Shown: positions 1-6,982 of the stretch, piece by piece
Position numbering within the stretch: position 1 is the stretch's first letter
Layout: the number at the start of each line of letters is the position of its first letter
Assembly: GCA_017443295.1 (NCBI GenBank)
Contig: JAFSNT010000201.1
Location: 1-38,470, forward strand
Direction of reading: 5' to 3'
Origin: Clostridia bacterium
GTDB taxonomy: Bacteria; Bacillota; Clostridia; Christensenellales; Aristaeellaceae
DNA: 38,470 nucleotides
Notes under the pieces: model-generated
Told to the model about the DNA's origin: nothing
Database searches by the model: none
Seen by the model: only the letters and a program-made list of their open reading frames with translations
Translations under genes and position numbers: made by a program

Positions 1-112
1 CCTGAAGCAGGGTTATAACGGTGATCTGCCTTCCCGCCAGGCCGGCTATATCGGCGGCTACATGGTCAAGCGCATGATCGAACAGCAGGAACGCCAGATG
101 AGCGGCAAGTAA
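1..112 (+). CDS. alpha/beta-type small acid-soluble spore protein, C-terminal part
   Basis: The frame opens at base 2 and runs to a TAA at 110-112, giving the last 36 residues of a protein whose start lies outside the window. The tail has the pattern GDLPSRQAGYIGGYMVKRMI, which matches the conserved second half of alpha/beta-type SASPs (small DNA-coating proteins of dormant spores, with an S-R-x-x-G-x-x-G-G core and a basic amphipathic end). If right, the organism forms spores. A rho-independent terminator follows directly. The identification is from motif memory on a partial sequence. Confidence 0.7.
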   Translation, partial: LKQGYNGDLPSRQAGYIGGYMVKRMIEQQERQMSGK

Positions 113-131
113 TTGCCGGATACGCATTGCG

Positions 132-167
132 GGGGCAGTCGATGGGCTGCCCCTGTTCTTCGTTTTT
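132..167 (+). terminator. rho-independent terminator of the spore protein gene
   Basis: A GGGGCAG / CTGCCCC stem (132-138 and 147-153) with an 8-base loop is followed by a T-rich tract containing TTTTT. It lies 20 bases after the upstream stop codon. On the other strand it would sit beyond the end of the minus-strand gene that stops at 268. Confidence 0.75.
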
Positions 168-267
168 CATGGATGAACGATAAAAGCCGTTCGATCATTT
201 CTCGTATTCCAATTCGTTTGCTTCACACCATTCTCTGCCATTTTGTCGATTGCTTTATGATGTCAGA

Positions 268-762
268 TCAACCTTCGTGTTCGATTTCCGCCTGGATCAA
301 TTTCAGGATATGCTCCATATTCCCGGCTGTCAGCGAATGGAAGAAAGCCATATTCCTGCACTTTCGATACTCCTCGCCGTCCATGACAAAGGTGTATCCC
401 CCAGGACATGTGGGGGTACAGGCTGATCCGGTCAGCTTTTTGCAGTCCCCGGCTTTTTTGATATCGGATTTCATGCTGTCCGGAAGGCAGTTCAGAACTT
501 GGGGATGCTCACCAATGTACTCTGCATAAATGCGCATCTTCACACCGCTTTTTCGGAACACATAATTCAGCAAGGCTCTTCCGCTGGCGGGGGAGCTGTA
601 TGAGGTCACAAACCCGCTTTTAGCGGCTTTGATCGTCCGCTTGCTTCCCTTGGCAATCAAATATTCATCCAGCTCCAGCACAAAGCGCTGATACGCTGCC
701 GGGATTTCCTGCAAAAAAAGAATAAACATCTCATCCATATTGTTTTGTAACGGCTGAATCAT
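268..762 (-). CDS. hypothetical protein, cysteine-containing, 164 aa
   Basis: I do not recognise the family. The start is supported by GAGGTGAGACG immediately before ATG at 762. The protein is soluble, has no signal peptide or membrane segment, and begins with a helical acidic N-terminal half. Its C-terminal half carries four cysteines (CKKLTGSACTPTCPGGY and KCRNM), a spacing that could bind a metal or form an FeS-like site, though no known motif is evident. It is the last gene of the minus-strand GNAT array and is preceded by a 14-codon ORF. Function is unknown. Confidence 0.6.
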   Translation of the reverse strand: MIQPLQNNMDEMFILFLQEIPAAYQRFVLELDEYLIAKGSKRTIKAAKSGFVTSYSSPASGRALLNYVFRKSGVKMRIYAEYIGEHPQVLNCLPDSMKSDIKKAGDCKKLTGSACTPTCPGGYTFVMDGEEYRKCRNMAFFHSLTAGNMEHILKLIQAEIEHEG

Positions 763-766
763 CGTC

Positions 767-811
767 TCACCTCGTTTTCTTTCTCTTACGAATCTGTATA
801 CTTTTACTCAT
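767..811 (-). CDS. possible 14-residue leader ORF
   Basis: A very short ORF, ATG at 811 to TGA at 767, encodes MSKSIQIRKRKKTR. It has a plausible ribosome site (GGGGGAGATC before the ATG), and its stop lies inside the ribosome site of the following 164-residue gene, so translation of the two could be coupled. The peptide is strongly basic. It could be a coupled leader or simply chance; there is no homology evidence. Confidence 0.25.
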   Translation of the reverse strand: MSKSIQIRKRKKTR

Positions 812-879
812 GCTTTGATCTCCCCCTGTCCTTTGTCCGTTCATTTCCATATTCCGGCGGTTAAAACAATCCTGCGAGA

Positions 880-1839
880 TTATATCAAAGAAGCTCTCTG
901 CATAATCCGCTCATCTATCCTGCGCACAACACTGTTAGTATAGGCATGAAAAAACTTAAGCCAAAACCCGCTGCCTGACGGATTGATGCTTTCAAAATCC
1001 ACGCCAAGTCTGGTATATCCCTCAGTTTTCAAGGTATTGATAACATCATTCAGCAGGTTCTTGTATACACCCCTGCCCCTGTGTTCCGGCATACAATATG
1101 CCCCCATGATATGACGATAAAGATTCCCGGATGCAGCGAAGGTTTCACCCTGATCTGACACTTCCATATAAGCGCATAATTCTCCGCCCGTCATCGCCGC
1201 GAAGTAACGTTCCTTATTCCTTTCCGAAAAATCCAAAAACGCTTCCAGCGTAGCCGGTTTTCGGTTCATAAAAAAGGGGCTGGAGCAATAATGCTCATTC
1301 AGTGCCAAATGCAGCGGATAAACAGATGCATAATCTTCCTTGGGCAATTCCAAAAACGCATATCCGCTGCATGCAGCCCAATCGATTGTTTCCATCGGAC
1401 GAATGGCATCTGCGCACCGCATGCCAAATCCATACCGAAAAAGCTGCTGTTTTGCTTCCTCATCATGCTCATATAAACAAATGGCATGTGACACCGCTCC
1501 GGCTTTTACCCACTTTTTTGCTGCCGCCTGATACAATGCCGCGTAAATCCTGCCGTGATTTTCCATCACCGCGCCGTTCGCACCCATGGGCGAAAAAACG
1601 CCCCTCACATCCGTGGAACGAAAAGCATGCTCAAACGGTTCCACACTGCAAAGAAATCCGACCATTTTTCCGCCTTCAAACGCCGCGACGCCGAATCCGT
1701 TTCCGGATAATTGTTTCAGGATCGGAATGCTTGATATTTCCGGAAGCTCCTGTGTACATGCTCTCTCATCATTGTATACGTCCAGGGCAATTTCCGCCGC
1801 TTCCTCTGTATATTTCGGTTCAAAGTCTCGAATGATCAT
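880..1839 (-). CDS. GNAT N-acetyltransferase, 319 aa
   Basis: Starts at ATG 1839 (MIIRDFEPKY), chosen over an in-frame upstream start because AAAGGA lies about 10 bases before it and GNATs typically begin with such a beta strand. The C-terminal half has the acetyl-CoA-binding signature MPEHRGRGVYKNLLNDVI (R/Q-x-x-G-x-G/A loop) followed by GVDFESINPSGSGFWLKFF. At 319 residues it is about twice a minimal GNAT, so it probably has two GNAT folds, the N-terminal one lacking a clear P-loop. It would acetylate an amine on a small molecule or protein; the substrate cannot be read from sequence. It belongs to a minus-strand array of acetyltransferases. Confidence 0.85.
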   Translation of the reverse strand: MIIRDFEPKYTEEAAEIALDVYNDERACTQELPEISSIPILKQLSGNGFGVAAFEGGKMVGFLCSVEPFEHAFRSTDVRGVFSPMGANGAVMENHGRIYAALYQAAAKKWVKAGAVSHAICLYEHDEEAKQQLFRYGFGMRCADAIRPMETIDWAACSGYAFLELPKEDYASVYPLHLALNEHYCSSPFFMNRKPATLEAFLDFSERNKERYFAAMTGGELCAYMEVSDQGETFAASGNLYRHIMGAYCMPEHRGRGVYKNLLNDVINTLKTEGYTRLGVDFESINPSGSGFWLKFFHAYTNSVVRRIDERIMQRASLI

Positions 1840-1874
1840 TTCTATCTTTTTTCCTTTCCACAAACGGGAATTTG

Positions 1875-2003
1875 TCAATCAAGTCTATACTCTGCATTCA
1901 GCACGAATTCTTTATCTTCGCCGGTATCCGGATATAGTTTTTTGTCAAAATCAATACCGCTATGCCCAAGGCAAATATCCATAAAGCAGATGAAAATACC
2001 CAT
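1875..2003 (-). other. 42-residue ORF of unknown origin beside a GNAT remnant
   Basis: ATG at 2003 to TGA at 1875 gives a 42-residue frame ending in GIDFDKKLYPDTGEDKEFVL plus six residues. The second half looks like genuine coding sequence (charged, well-mixed composition), while the start has no ribosome site and a cysteine-rich, odd N-terminus. I read it as the tail end of a deleted gene lying against the GNAT remnant at 2005-2079. The surrounding DNA is AT-rich compared with the rest of the window. Confidence 0.3.
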
Positions 2004-2004
2004 A

Positions 2005-2079
2005 TCAATCTTTCTCAAGTTCAAGATACAAAGGTCGCAAACTATCTGCATCTTCCATTGTGGCTTTTCTTATAACCAT
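2005..2079 (-). pseudogene. N-terminal remnant of a further GNAT acetyltransferase
   Basis: The minus strand from ATG 2079 reads MVIRKATMEDADSLRPLYLE then LEKD and a TGA at 2005. This is the classic first beta strand and helix of a GNAT (V-I-R-x-A-x-x-x-D-A-x-x-L), but the acetyl-CoA-binding part is absent, so only the first 24 codons of the gene survive. It lies between two intact GNAT genes, which suggests loss by deletion in a tandem acetyltransferase array. Confidence 0.55.
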
Positions 2080-2126
2080 ATTTCCAACTTTCTTAGTCAA
2101 TAAAATTTAATTTGCGCATCCCTAAA

Positions 2127-2558
2127 TTATTCGCAATACATACATATAGTTCCCTTTGATAACTTAAACCCATTCTTCTCATAAAACTCAGCCGCTGGCG
2201 CATACTCGCTTGTATAAAGAACAATGCCTGCAAGTCCTTTGTCCTTACTATAATCTTTAACAGCGTTTAATAACTGCTTGCCTATTCCTTGACCTTGTCG
2301 CTCAGGAAGCACTGCCATCTCATTAATATAAATCTCTTCTTTGTTGCCTGAAATCTTACGAAGCGCGAATATACACCCTACTACTTCTTTGTTTTCCTCA
2401 TATACAAATCCCACAAATCTTCTCTGTTCAAAAAAATCCTGAAGATATTCTGTGGCATTCTCTGTCGTCCAATCTATTCCCCAATATTCCATCGGAAATG
2501 CTTTTGTATAAATCGAACCACATTGTGTTAAATCGCTGTTTTTCATAATTCTAATCAT
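2127..2558 (-). CDS. GNAT N-acetyltransferase, 143 aa
   Basis: A complete single-domain GNAT starting at ATG 2558 with GAGGT at a good distance. Motif A is clear: INEMAVLPERQGQGIGKQLL (Q-G-x-G-x acetyl-CoA pyrophosphate loop), followed by the usual SEYAPAAEFYEKNGFK near the C-terminus. The length is normal for the family. The gene and its flanks are much more AT-rich than the polysaccharide and c-di-GMP regions, consistent with recent acquisition. The acceptor is unknown; the family includes antibiotic- and peptide-acetylating enzymes. Confidence 0.88.
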   Translation of the reverse strand: MIRIMKNSDLTQCGSIYTKAFPMEYWGIDWTTENATEYLQDFFEQRRFVGFVYEENKEVVGCIFALRKISGNKEEIYINEMAVLPERQGQGIGKQLLNAVKDYSKDKGLAGIVLYTSEYAPAAEFYEKNGFKLSKGTICMYCE

Positions 2559-2593
2559 TGTACTACCTCACTGCCAAATTCCGATTTGTGAAA

Positions 2594-3451
2594 TTACACT
2601 CTCGGTTTTTGATTCAATACGCGATCGAGCGCCACCCAGCCCAGGTATTCCGGATGATCTCCGGTCAGCGCTGTCAGCTTTTCGATCGCCAGATAGTCGT
2701 CGATTCGGACCGTGTCCCACGCATGGATCACACGGCCGTCCCCGAGACTGACGCCGCAATGTCCCCAGTTGACCGGGCCGTTTTCGCTTGGACACAGGCA
2801 GTCATAGAATACGAACGCGCCTCGCTCCGGAACTCCGCCCCGCAGCGCGTCCTTGTACATTTCGCAGGATTCCTTTGCGGAATCTCCACCATATATTTCG
2901 ATATGATTGCTGATTTCAAGCGCGTCCTCGATAAACGCTAGACACCAGCCTGCATACGCTGTGCTGCCAAGTTTGCTTTCAGCCCAACGAATCATATTCT
3001 CCGTCAGGTTCAGCTTTGAAAAATATATCAAACCTCCGTCCCGTTTTATTTCCGTATATCCCAGTTTTGTATAAAAAGAATTTGTTCTGATATTCCAGTC
3101 GGGCGTGTCCAGGGTAAACTCTTTTACGCCAGGAAACATGGATTCTATTTCCTGCATCATAAAAGATCCGTAACCCTTACGGAAATGCTCCGGCGCAACA
3201 AAAATCCTGCCGATGTTCAGCACGTCTCCTTGCAAAAACAGGATCGCTCCCCCGACAATCACGCCTTCTTCTGTCAATTTGTACAGATGCCCTTGTCTTG
3301 CCATCTCCGTATAAAATGAAACCGACATATACCCAGGCGGACCTCCTGCCGATGGTCCGCCCATGGAAACATCACTGTCAAATGCACGCTTCTAGATTTC
3401 GTTCAGTGTCAATGCATCTGATGTACCCGCTTTCAATAACTGTAAACGCAT
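2594..3451 (-). pseudogene. GNAT acetyltransferase fused to a papain-like (NlpC/P60- or CHAP-like) domain, with an in-frame TAG
   Basis: From ATG 3451 (AAGGTG six bases upstream) the frame reads 19 normal GNAT N-terminal residues, then TAG at 3392-3394, then continues in frame to the stop at 2594. The most economical reading is a CAG-to-TAG change (context ...LNEI-stop-KRAFDSDV). Downstream of the TAG the next in-frame ATG is at 3364, but it has no good ribosome site. Residues up to about 150 are the GNAT domain (FVAPEHFRKGYGSFMMQEI loop). The remaining part looks like a cysteine-peptidase fold: WCLAFIEDAL (candidate nucleophile Cys) and NWGHCGVSLGDGRVIHAWD (candidate His). If TAG is read as stop, the product is truncated; a sequencing error or a rare suppressor are alternatives. 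Confidence 0.7.
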
Positions 3452-3481
3452 AAACTTCACCTTACTTAGATGACCTCCGCA

Positions 3482-3958
3482 TTAGTCCTCTGTCAGAACC
3501 GTATCGAAAGAGAATGGGAACGCATTGACGTTCCTTTCGGTGAAATTGATCTTGTATCCCGTGCCGTCCGCGTGGAAAAAACCCGCAGTCGGACTGATTC
3601 TCAGAAAGCACATGTTTTCGTCAGATTCATCGTTGTGCTTGAAGTACCACGGCTCGAAGGCTTCGATCAGGAGGCTTCGGACAGCCGCGTTTTCGGGTTT
3701 CAACGGATGCCCGATATTGTATGCCTGTCCGCTGAAGGCGTGCATTTTCCGGCCGCACAGGGACACGTTTGGATTGTTTTCGATTTCTGTCACTTTCCGC
3801 GACTGGCGGTGGGTCACGACGTAAAAGCTCTCTCCGTCAAAGAAGGTATCGACCATCCTGGACGACGGGATGTTGTCCTTCGCGGTGGACAAGGTAAACT
3901 GGTAATCCCTGCCGAAGAGATGCTTCATTATGCGGATGGCGGTTTCAAAGTCTGACAT
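3482..3958 (-). CDS. pyridoxamine 5'-phosphate oxidase-like (split beta-barrel) flavin protein, 158 aa
   Basis: Start taken at ATG 3958 because AAAGGAGGAG lies just before it; an upstream ATG has no such site. The sequence has the split-barrel pattern of PPOX-like proteins: FTLSTAKDNIPSSRMVDTFF (first strands), FYVVTHRQSRKVTEIENNPN (the K-x-x-x-I/L-x-x-N-P motif), and a C-terminal YKINFTERN region. Such proteins bind FMN or F420 and reduce or oxidise small substrates in the cytoplasm. It lies 20 bases after a GNAT gene and 30 bases before the GNAT fusion gene, so these are co-transcribed. It is a family-level assignment only. Confidence 0.75.
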   Translation of the reverse strand: MSDFETAIRIMKHLFGRDYQFTLSTAKDNIPSSRMVDTFFDGESFYVVTHRQSRKVTEIENNPNVSLCGRKMHAFSGQAYNIGHPLKPENAAVRSLLIEAFEPWYFKHNDESDENMCFLRISPTAGFFHADGTGYKINFTERNVNAFPFSFDTVLTED

Positions 3959-3978
3959 GACATTCTCCTCCTTTGTGC

Positions 3979-4494
3979 TCAGAGCAGGCATTCAAACAGG
4001 TAGAAATCAAACCAGCCCGTATTTTCCGCGTACCAGCGGCAAACCCCGCGCTTTTTGAATCCAAGCGATTCATACAGGCGGTGCGCGGGAGCGTTGCAAG
4101 CCAGCGCATCCAGCCGGACAGCCTTCTTGCCCATACCCTTCGCGAGGTCGATCACATCCCGCATCATCTGTTTCGCGTACCCACGCCCCTGACTGCGCGG
4201 GTTGACCGCGAGGATGTGAACGGCGGCGACTTCATCGTCTGCCAGATCGGCCTGCCATTCGACGCCGTGATAGTCCTCTGGCTGGAACGGTGTCACAGCG
4301 ACGGCGGCGATGATCCCCGCGTCCTTCTCTGTGATGTACATCATGCCACGGCCGACATAATCCGAGATCGCCGTCTCGGTGGGATGCTTGCCGAATTCCC
4401 AGCGGGCATGGACGGCAATCTCCGCGGTATCCCGAATCACAAGCCGATAGAAGTCCAGCAATCCGGGCAAGTCGTTCATTTCACATCTTTTCAT
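3979..4494 (-). CDS. GNAT N-acetyltransferase, 171 aa
   Basis: The frame is open from 4518, where an ATG overlaps the upstream stop (TAATG), but ATG 4494 (MKRCEMNDLPGLLDFY) has GTGGAGA at ideal spacing and gives a canonical GNAT N-terminus. Motif A: VHILAVNPRSQGRGYAKQMM; then RLDALACNAPAHRLYESLGF. Either start keeps the gene translationally coupled to the TetR-hydrolase gene upstream. The C-terminal VCRWYAENTGWFDFYLFEC is typical of family members acting on small molecules. It is probably under control of the TetR promoter at 5649-5702. Confidence 0.88.
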   Translation of the reverse strand: MKRCEMNDLPGLLDFYRLVIRDTAEIAVHARWEFGKHPTETAISDYVGRGMMYITEKDAGIIAAVAVTPFQPEDYHGVEWQADLADDEVAAVHILAVNPRSQGRGYAKQMMRDVIDLAKGMGKKAVRLDALACNAPAHRLYESLGFKKRGVCRWYAENTGWFDFYLFECLL

Positions 4495-4517
4495 GTTCAT
4501 TCTCCACATATTCGCCA

Positions 4518-5627
4518 TTAGATCATGCCTTGGTATTCGCCCAGGGGTCTGACCTCACAGCCCTTGTCCGCATAATACCTGAACATTTCCGGCAGCTTTT
4601 TTAGGTCATAGCTTGTGACGCAGTCGGAAATCACATGAACGCGGAAGCCTGCCTTCGTCATGTTGAAGCAGGTGGATTTCACGCAGGCCGTGGCATCAGC
4701 ACCGGTAATGTAAAACTCCCTGATATCCTTTGCCCGGATGAATTCCGAAAACTTTTCGCTGGTCAAAGCGTTGGCCTTTGTCTTAACGAAAATATGATCC
4801 GAGACAATCTTGAGCTCCGGCACAAGCTCCGCGCCTTTGGTGTCGGGCTTGAAGGTGCGCGTGCCGGGGGACGGGTTGTTGTGCTTGATGTAGACGACAG
4901 CCATGCCGTTCTCCGCCGCCCAGTCGATCGCGGCGTTGAGATTGTCGATGATCTCCCGGTAATGCTTGGTGATATCGTTTTGAATGTCGATCACAACAAG
5001 CGCTTTACGGCTCATTTCCCGATTCCTCGCTTCTCGTACCTCTCCGTAAATCCTGATAAAATGCCGGCTGAACGCTTCGACCCGCTCCATCGCCTCCTGC
5101 GTTTTATCCGGCTCCCGGTCACACAGGTGGATCAGCGCGGAGATCGGCGCGGTGTAGGCAAAGGCCAGCATCGCGGGATCATCCTTTCGCAGCAGCCCCT
5201 TGTCCATCATGCCCGCGAAAAGAGGCGTGAACATGTCTGCCAAACCCGTCAGGAAATGCTTTGTGGCAAGATCCCTGGCGCGTTCGTCCCGGAACTGTTC
5301 GATGGAAAGCAGCTTGCGGGTCTTGACGATCATTTCATCATGAACGGTAAAATGGACCATTCGCATCGTCATATCCACCAGACCCTCCAGGGTCTCCGGT
5401 GCGGGAGGAAGGTTCTCAGGCGATCCAAAGCGTTCTGCGTAATAAGCAATCATTCTGTCCAGCAGCGTATTCCATATTTCTTCCTTGCTCTCAAAATGCT
5501 TGTACACACCGGATTTAACCAGCCCAAGAGACAAAGACAGTTCCCGGATGTTGGCTCCCGCGTATCCATTTTGGGAAAACATGTCCAGCGCCGCTGAAAG
5601 TATCCGCTCCTTTGTATCTTTCACCAT
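4518..5627 (-). CDS. TetR-family repressor fused to an isochorismatase-type cysteine hydrolase, 369 aa
   Basis: One uninterrupted frame contains two proteins. Residues 1-200 are a TetR regulator with an N-terminal helix-turn-helix (FSQNGYAGANIRELSLSLGL followed by VKSGVYKHF). Residues 205-369 are an isochorismatase-like hydrolase starting MSRKALVVIDIQND, with the family triad visible: Asp in VIDIQND, Lys in VKTKANAL, Cys in GADATACVKST. ATG 5627 is chosen for its GGAGGG ribosome site. The hydrolase Met lies at 5015 and still has GAGG upstream, so a separate hydrolase might be made by internal initiation; the fusion may have arisen by loss of a TetR stop codon. The promoter carries two dyads, implying autorepression. 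Confidence 0.85.
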   Translation of the reverse strand: MVKDTKERILSAALDMFSQNGYAGANIRELSLSLGLVKSGVYKHFESKEEIWNTLLDRMIAYYAERFGSPENLPPAPETLEGLVDMTMRMVHFTVHDEMIVKTRKLLSIEQFRDERARDLATKHFLTGLADMFTPLFAGMMDKGLLRKDDPAMLAFAYTAPISALIHLCDREPDKTQEAMERVEAFSRHFIRIYGEVREARNREMSRKALVVIDIQNDITKHYREIIDNLNAAIDWAAENGMAVVYIKHNNPSPGTRTFKPDTKGAELVPELKIVSDHIFVKTKANALTSEKFSEFIRAKDIREFYITGADATACVKSTCFNMTKAGFRVHVISDCVTSYDLKKLPEMFRYYADKGCEVRPLGEYQGMI

Positions 5628-5648
5628 AATTCCCTCCATCAAAATTTA

Positions 5649-5702
5649 AGTGACCGTTGGCTCACCTTGTCTATTATAGTGAACGCTAGCTCACTTTGTC
5701 AA
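5649..5702 (-). promoter_or_regulatory. sigma-A promoter with two TetR-type operators
   Basis: Reading the minus strand, TTGACA (5697-5702) and TATAAT (5673-5678) are separated by 18 bases, a consensus promoter for the TetR fusion gene. An 18-base dyad AGTGAGCTAGCGTTCACT (5678-5695) fills the spacer, and a second copy, GGTGAGCCAACGGTCACT (5649-5666), covers the transcribed start; their centres are 29 bases apart. The shared half-site is RGTGA with TCACT opposite. Binding by the adjacent TetR is inferred. Confidence 0.8.
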
Positions 5703-5799
5703 GGCTTTCAGGAAAAATAACAATTCCATCAATAAGCGCCTCCCTTCCGAAGAAGTGAAGCGCCTTGGATTGATGGGCTTGGAAATTGAAGCGTATTTC

Positions 5800-5828
5800 T
5801 TGTACTGCTCAAAAAACTTTGGTATAAT
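5800..5828 (+). promoter_or_regulatory. sigma-A promoter for the SDR gene
   Basis: TTGTAC (5800-5805), a 17-base spacer and TATAAT (5823-5828) precede the dehydrogenase start by about 50 bases. It is divergent from the TetR promoter, with about 100 bases between them. Confidence 0.7.
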
Positions 5829-5877
5829 CAGAATGAGTTTTCCAGGGATTGATGGTCCAATTTGGGGAGGGATTTGC

Positions 5878-6579
5878 ATGCAGGGAAAGGTCGCGGTCAT
5901 CACCGGCGGGGCCCACGGCATCGGCAGAGCCATAGCCGACGCGTTTCTCCGGGAAGGGGCCACGGTACACATCATCGACATTCAGCCCGGCGGCTGGTTC
6001 GTGGGCGATGTGTCCAAAAAGGAAGATTTGGAGCGGTTCGCGGCGTCCGTCATTGAGAAAAGCGGGCACGTGGATTATCTCATCAACAACGCCCTGCCGT
6101 TAATGAAGGGAATCGACGAATGCACCTGGGAGGAATTCTCCTATGCCCTGGCGGTGGGCGTCACCGCGCCGTTCTATCTGACCAGGCTGCTGATGCCGTA
6201 TTTCGCCCCCGGCGCGTCGGTCATCAACATTGCCTCCTCCCGGGACCGCATGAGCCAGCCCCAGACCGAGAGCTATACCGCCGCCAAGGGCGGGATCGCC
6301 GCCCTGACTCACGCCCTGGCCGTGAGCCTTGCGGGCAAAGCCCGGGTGAACAGCATTTCTCCCGGCTGGATCGACACCTCGGGTTCTGCCATCATCGGCC
6401 CGGACGCCGCCCAGCAGCCCGTGGGCCGGGTGGGCAAGCCGGAGGATATCGCCGAAATGGCGCTGTTCCTCTGCTCCGAAAAGGCCGGCTTCATCACCGG
6501 CGAAAACATTTGCATCGACGGCGGCATGACCCGGCTCATGATCTATCACGGGGAACATGGGTGGGATTATAAAGGATGA
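5878..6579 (+). CDS. short-chain dehydrogenase/reductase (SDR), 233 aa
   Basis: ATG 5878 follows GGGGAGGGATTTGC and a good promoter; longer in-frame upstream starts are not credible. The classical SDR features are present in order: TGGAHGIG (T-G-x-x-x-G-x-G cofactor loop), DV in place of the usual DV/D-x-S, NNALP (N-N-A-G-like), Ser in INIASSRDR, the YTAAK catalytic Tyr/Lys, and the PGWIDT loop. An acidic residue at the end of beta-2 (HIIDIQ) suggests NAD(H) preference. The substrate is unknown; the family includes sugar and 3-oxoacyl reductases. It stands alone, divergent from the TetR array, so it may share its inducer. Confidence 0.9.
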   Translation: MQGKVAVITGGAHGIGRAIADAFLREGATVHIIDIQPGGWFVGDVSKKEDLERFAASVIEKSGHVDYLINNALPLMKGIDECTWEEFSYALAVGVTAPFYLTRLLMPYFAPGASVINIASSRDRMSQPQTESYTAAKGGIAALTHALAVSLAGKARVNSISPGWIDTSGSAIIGPDAAQQPVGRVGKPEDIAEMALFLCSEKAGFITGENICIDGGMTRLMIYHGEHGWDYKG

Positions 6580-6982
6580 TCTCTTACCCATGTGTTTCAT
6601 GTTCGGTAAAATGGATTCTTGCAAGTGATACACTTACTCATTAACGGTTCGGAATTGTTCTCTGCTGAATAGTGCTTCGATTATGATTTGTCTTTTCTTC
6701 ATTCCTGGCGATTTCTACACAATGCTGCACATTCAGCATTTCATTCGGCTTACCCCGCAGGGATTTGTATTTATCAGACAATACTTATTCTCCTTTGCGC
6801 AGGGCATCCTGTTCCTGCTGCCAGGAGGCGATGTCGATTTTCGTCACGCCATGATTTGGTCGAATACTATTACCCGCTTCTGGCCGGGGGGAAATTTGGC
6901 GCTTTTTTGATTCAGTGGTCTGGAATTTTGTACGAGTATGTGATATGATGATCCTGTAAATGATCTGCATGGAGATGTGAAT
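6580..6982. other. 400-base gap between SDR and c-di-GMP genes, with possible decayed small ORFs
   Basis: No convincing gene is present. On the minus strand a 46-residue frame from TTG 6781 (AAAGGAGAAT upstream) to TAA 6641 follows directly after another frame that ends DIASWQQEQDALRKGE around 6785. The two look like neighbouring, possibly degraded, small genes, but I recognise neither. The overlapping plus-strand frames look like noise. The ribosome site of the next gene (GGAG at 6971) is at the right end. Confidence 0.3.

Noticed and set aside
113..529. 138-residue plus-strand ORF
   Set aside because: It lies opposite the better-supported minus-strand 164-residue gene and starts inside the spore-protein terminator region.
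3392..3394. TAG reassigned to an amino acid in this organism
   Set aside because: TAG is the natural terminator of two intact genes in the window (8489-8491 and 11431-11433), so a single interrupted gene is better explained by mutation or error.
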